8,387 bases of DNA, taken from contig JAHDWY010000136.1 of the NCBI GenBank assembly GCA_023384315.1, positions 644 to 9,030 of the forward strand, read 5' to 3'. Source of the DNA: Candidatus Hydrogenedentota bacterium. GTDB taxonomy: Bacteria; Hydrogenedentota; Hydrogenedentia; Hydrogenedentales; SLHB01. The notes under the pieces were generated by a model. That model searched no databases. It worked only from the letters and a program-made list of their open reading frames with translations, and was not told the origin of the DNA. Made by a program: the position numbers and the translations under genes. Positions 6,191 to 8,387 of this stretch are shown piece after piece (within the stretch, counting starts at the first letter, position 1; every line of letters begins with the position of its first letter).

Positions 6191-6204
6191 GTCACCTGGG
6201 TGAC
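6191..6204. promoter_or_regulatory. palindrome in the lipoprotein leader, possible operator
   Basis: GTCACC-TG-GGTGAC is a perfect 6+6 bp inverted repeat with a 2-bp spacer, centred about 26 bp upstream of the lipoprotein ATG and next to its ribosome site. The size and symmetry suit a dimeric repressor site; a 2-nt loop is too tight for a good RNA hairpin. The regulator is unknown and function is inference. Confidence 0.35.
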
Positions 6205-6281
6205 TTCAAAACTCGGGTGAACGTACAAGACAATGGTAAGGCGGACGCAGGGCAAGAATCCGCCGCCCCACACGCGCCTTT

Positions 6282-6287
6282 ACTATA
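6282..6287 (-). promoter_or_regulatory. possible -10 element for the lipoprotein gene
   Basis: On the - strand this reads TATAGT, one mismatch from consensus, preceded by GTG and an A/T-rich stretch (TTTCTTTTCAAATACC). Initiation here would give a leader of about 105 nt that contains the 6191-6204 palindrome. No clear -35 is seen. The rest of the 167-bp gap between the lipoprotein and the dehydrogenase holds nothing else I can name. Confidence 0.3.
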
Positions 6288-6338
6288 CACGGTATTTGAA
6301 AAGAAATCTCCCCATGGCAAACTTCGCAGGCTCTCGCC

Positions 6339-7754
6339 TCAGGTTCCCATTTCCAGCAGGGTCCGCGCAATCTTGCCAATGGCCACGACAAAGGCTGCCG
6401 TGCGGAGGTCCGCCACCTCCTTCCGGCTGAGGTACACGTTGCGAATCTCGTTGTATGCCCTCCGCATGGTGTCGTCCAACCCGGATCGCACCAGATCCAC
6501 CTCGTCCGCGCCGTGTGTGATGCGCGCCTTCAGATGGGGCGGCGCAGACGTGCCGGTCATTTCCTCGATGAGCTGAATGATGTGTTCTCCGCGCATGGCT
6601 TCCAATCGGTTTTCGATGCGTCCCAAGCGGATGTGCTGGAGGTTTTTGATCCACTCGAAGTAGGAGACCGTGACCCCGCCCGCGTTCAGGTACAGGTCCG
6701 GGATAACAAAGATCCCGTTCCTGCGCAAGATCTCGTCGCCCTTGTACGTCACGGGACCGTTCGCCGCCTCGGCCACAACCCGCGCGCGGATGCGTCCCGC
6801 GTTCTCGGCCGTAATCTGATTCTCCATCGCGGCGGGAATCAACACGTCGCACTCCGATTCGAGGATGGAGCGCCCCTCAACGACATGCTTGCCGGCGCTG
6901 CAACCTTTGAGGCCGCCGGTCTCGCGCAAATGCTGGTAGACTGCTTCTATGTCCAGGCCTTCGTCGTTGAGGAGGGCGCCGTCGCGCTCCACGATGGCGA
7001 CGATGCGCACATCATCTTCTTCATGGAGGAACTTCGCCGCGTGATAGCCCACGTTTCCGAGACCTTGAACAACGATGCGCTTGCCCGCGAGGTGACCTTC
7101 CAAGCCGGAGCGCTTGAGATCATCGGGGTTTCGGAAAAACTCCCGCAACCCGTATTGCACGCCTCGGCCTGTGGCTTCGAGCCGGCCCGCGATGCCGCCT
7201 TGGGTGACGGGTTTTCCGGTTACGCAAGCGATGGCGTTGATATCGTCCGGGCGAAGCCGCCGGTACGTGTCCGCAATCCAGGCCATCTCGCGCGGGCCCG
7301 TGCCCATGTCCGGCGCCGGTACGTTCAGGCTCGGGCTGACGTAGCCTTTCTTCGTCAACTCCTCGGCAAACCGGCGCGTGATCCGTTCCAGCTCGCGTTC
7401 GTCGTACTCCTTGGGGTTGATGCACAACGCGCCCTTGGAACCCCCAAACGGCACATCCACCAACGCGCACTTGTACGACATGAGAGCCGCGAGCGCCTCC
7501 ACCTCGGCCTGGTTGGCGTGAGGCGCATAGCGAATGCCGCCTTTGGCAGGCAGGCGATGCTCGCTGTGGACGGCGCGCCACCCCGTGAAAACGCGAAACC
7601 CGTTACGGAATCCAATGGGAAAGCGTACTTGGTAGACGTTGTTGCAGGTCTTGATCTGTTCGCCAAGACCCGGAGGCAGATCCATGGTCGCGACCGCGCG
7701 GTCATACATAAGGTTGACGTTCTCAAGAAAGGACCGCTCGTTGCCGGCAGCCAT
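6339..7754 (-). CDS. gdhA: glutamate dehydrogenase (Glu/Leu/Phe/Val dehydrogenase family)
   Basis: A complete 471-residue soluble enzyme that interconverts L-glutamate with 2-oxoglutarate and ammonia, linking nitrogen and central carbon metabolism. Substrate-domain motifs are in order: LPAKGGIRYAP (68-78, substrate Lys71), MSYKCALVDVPFGGSKGA (92-109, Lys95 and catalytic Lys107) and VPAPDMGTGPREM (145-157, catalytic Asp149). TGKPVTQGG (179-187) begins the cofactor half and the Rossmann loop is GLGNVG (231-236). The second strand ends in IVERDG with Glu256, an acidic residue that often favours NAD over NADP, though this is not decisive. AANGPVT (330-336) and NAGGVTVSYFEW (357-368) complete the family signature. 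The C-terminal helices with HGADEVDLVRSGLDDTMR make it slightly longer than the roughly 420-450-residue bacterial types. The ATG is preceded by GGAGGG 3 nt away. A TPR gene lies 55 nt upstream on the same strand. Use for other amino acids is less likely but not excluded. Confidence 0.95.
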   Translation of the reverse strand: MAAGNERSFLENVNLMYDRAVATMDLPPGLGEQIKTCNNVYQVRFPIGFRNGFRVFTGWRAVHSEHRLPAKGGIRYAPHANQAEVEALAALMSYKCALVDVPFGGSKGALCINPKEYDERELERITRRFAEELTKKGYVSPSLNVPAPDMGTGPREMAWIADTYRRLRPDDINAIACVTGKPVTQGGIAGRLEATGRGVQYGLREFFRNPDDLKRSGLEGHLAGKRIVVQGLGNVGYHAAKFLHEEDDVRIVAIVERDGALLNDEGLDIEAVYQHLRETGGLKGCSAGKHVVEGRSILESECDVLIPAAMENQITAENAGRIRARVVAEAANGPVTYKGDEILRRNGIFVIPDLYLNAGGVTVSYFEWIKNLQHIRLGRIENRLEAMRGEHIIQLIEEMTGTSAPPHLKARITHGADEVDLVRSGLDDTMRRAYNEIRNVYLSRKEVADLRTAAFVVAIGKIARTLLEMGT

Positions 7755-7809
7755 CGACCCTCCAGCTTTGATGATTGCGATTGTGCCCGCGCGTCACCGC
7801 GAGAGGGAA

Positions 7810-8387
7810 CTATCCCTTCCCACCTGCGATCAGCCTCCGCAGCTCCACCGGCAGGTCCAGCGCCGCCCGGGCGTCTCCTTGTTTTATCCTCGCCACCGTG
7901 TCCGCCATGGTCAACACGAGCGTCGCCTCCGCGTCGTCATCGAATATCCCGCGAAGCGTGTGGAGGCGCCGTTCGGTGCGGCGGATATCCATCTCGCTCA
8001 CGCCTAGCTGCCGTTGCGTCCAAAGTATCAACCCATGCAACAAGGAAGTGCGGTCCCGGCCGAAAATCGCACCGGCCACCTGGACAGTGGCTTCCGTTCC
8101 CGTCATCCGCTCGAACAGTCCCGCCGCCAGTATCGCGCGCTCGGCCTGTGCCGGCTCGGTAGCGGTCACTGCCGCTTCCACGGCGCGGAAAAGTTCGCCT
8201 TCGACGCCGGCCTGACTCAGGAACAGCGCCCGCATCACCAGTGCGCGCGCGTGTCCGGGGCGAATGACCAGGGCGTCATCGCAAGCGGCCACGGCTTCCT
8301 CGAGTTGCCCAAGCCGCTCCAGCAGCGCTGCCTTCGCGACTCGCGCGGTCGCAGCAACGAATCGCAGGTTTCCGTGGACTGCGCGCC
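7810..8387 (-). CDS. TPR-containing protein, C-terminal part
   Basis: The frame is open through the right edge and ends in TAG at 7812-7810, leaving 191 visible residues with no start in view. A GTG at 8292 is not taken as the start because the coding pattern continues upstream. The first visible stretch, FVAATARVAKAALLERLGQLEEAVAACDDALVIRPGHARALVMRA (broken here into ARVAKAALLERLGQLEEAV and AACDDALVIRPGHARALV), has the A..LLE.LGQ.EEAVAACD.AL.I.PGHA.AL spacing of a tetratricopeptide repeat pair. About 130 residues follow that look helical and charged, with more degenerate repeats possible (ERAILAAGLFERMTG). TPRs mediate protein-protein contacts; no catalytic motif is visible and no specific role can be assigned. 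It may be co-transcribed with the dehydrogenase. Confidence 0.75.
   Translation of the reverse strand, partial: RAVHGNLRFVAATARVAKAALLERLGQLEEAVAACDDALVIRPGHARALVMRALFLSQAGVEGELFRAVEAAVTATEPAQAERAILAAGLFERMTGTEATVQVAGAIFGRDRTSLLHGLILWTQRQLGVSEMDIRRTERRLHTLRGIFDDDAEATLVLTMADTVARIKQGDARAALDLPVELRRLIAGGKG

Noticed and set aside
6172..6273. Longer N-terminus for the small lipoprotein
   Set aside because: The extension covers the ribosome site and palindrome and would bury the signal peptide.
6328..6339. AGGC-GAGA-GCCT hairpin at the end of the dehydrogenase gene
   Set aside because: Only four base pairs, overlapping the stop codon, with the nearest T-rich stretch about 20 nt away, so it is too weak to call a terminator.
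5974..6576. A 200-codon open frame on the + strand
   Set aside because: It is antisense to the lipoprotein and the end of the dehydrogenase; its phenylalanine/serine-rich start mirrors the Glu/Ala repeats of the real gene.
6513..8162. A 549-codon open frame on the + strand
   Set aside because: It lies antisense to the dehydrogenase and TPR gene, both with clear family motifs. Its translation is low-complexity and Arg/Ala/Val-rich with no recognisable domain. Long antisense frames are expected in GC-rich DNA.
1..8387. Search for CRISPR arrays, tRNA/rRNA genes, transposases, toxin-antitoxin or phage-defence genes
   Set aside because: Nothing seen: no spaced direct repeats of CRISPR type, no cloverleaf noticed in the short gaps, and every substantial frame is accounted for by the genes listed.

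Overview
This is a GC-rich bacterial window with two blocks of genes facing each other. Bases 1-5911 are read on the + strand and 5992-8387 on the - strand. They converge on a hairpin at 5936-5970. The mix suggests an uncultured, glycan-handling bacterium of the planctomycete/Hydrogenedentes-like kind: a dockerin-type Ca-binding tail on a secreted protein, a sialidase-like beta-propeller, a SagB-type double nitroreductase and GTG starts. This placement rests on remembered family habits, not on a search, and is only suggestive.

+ strand. The window opens inside a secreted protein, of which the last 126 residues are visible: a carboxypeptidase-regulatory-like beta domain followed by a two-loop dockerin module (ends 383). 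Next is a 501-residue polytopic membrane protein resembling GT39/ArnT-type glycosyltransferases (492-1997). Its GTG start has no Shine-Dalgarno and sits 8 nt behind a perfect TATAAT, so its message may be leaderless. A perfect hairpin (2001-2020) separates it from a 543-residue tandem nitroreductase of the SagB/ThcOx family (2090-3721). A secreted five-Asp-box propeller (3791-4849) follows and is almost contiguous with a GHMP-superfamily sugar kinase (4853-5911). These two look like one transcription unit that pairs an exported glycan-recognising or glycan-cleaving protein with a cytoplasmic kinase.

- strand. A TPR-containing protein enters from the right edge (ends 7810). It is followed after 55 nt by a complete Glu/Leu/Phe/Val-family dehydrogenase, most probably glutamate dehydrogenase (7754-6339), and then by a 59-residue Ala/Glu-rich putative lipoprotein built of 11-residue repeats (6171-5992).

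No tRNA, rRNA, CRISPR array, insertion sequence or phage gene was seen. No gene-free stretch exceeds about 170 bases. Most of the window is ordinary metabolism and envelope function. The points most worth a second look are the stand-alone SagB-like double nitroreductase, the propeller/kinase pair, the hendecad-repeat lipoprotein, and the promoter region at 431-491 with its three 10-bp-phased repeats. I see no clear sign of a new defence or mobile system.
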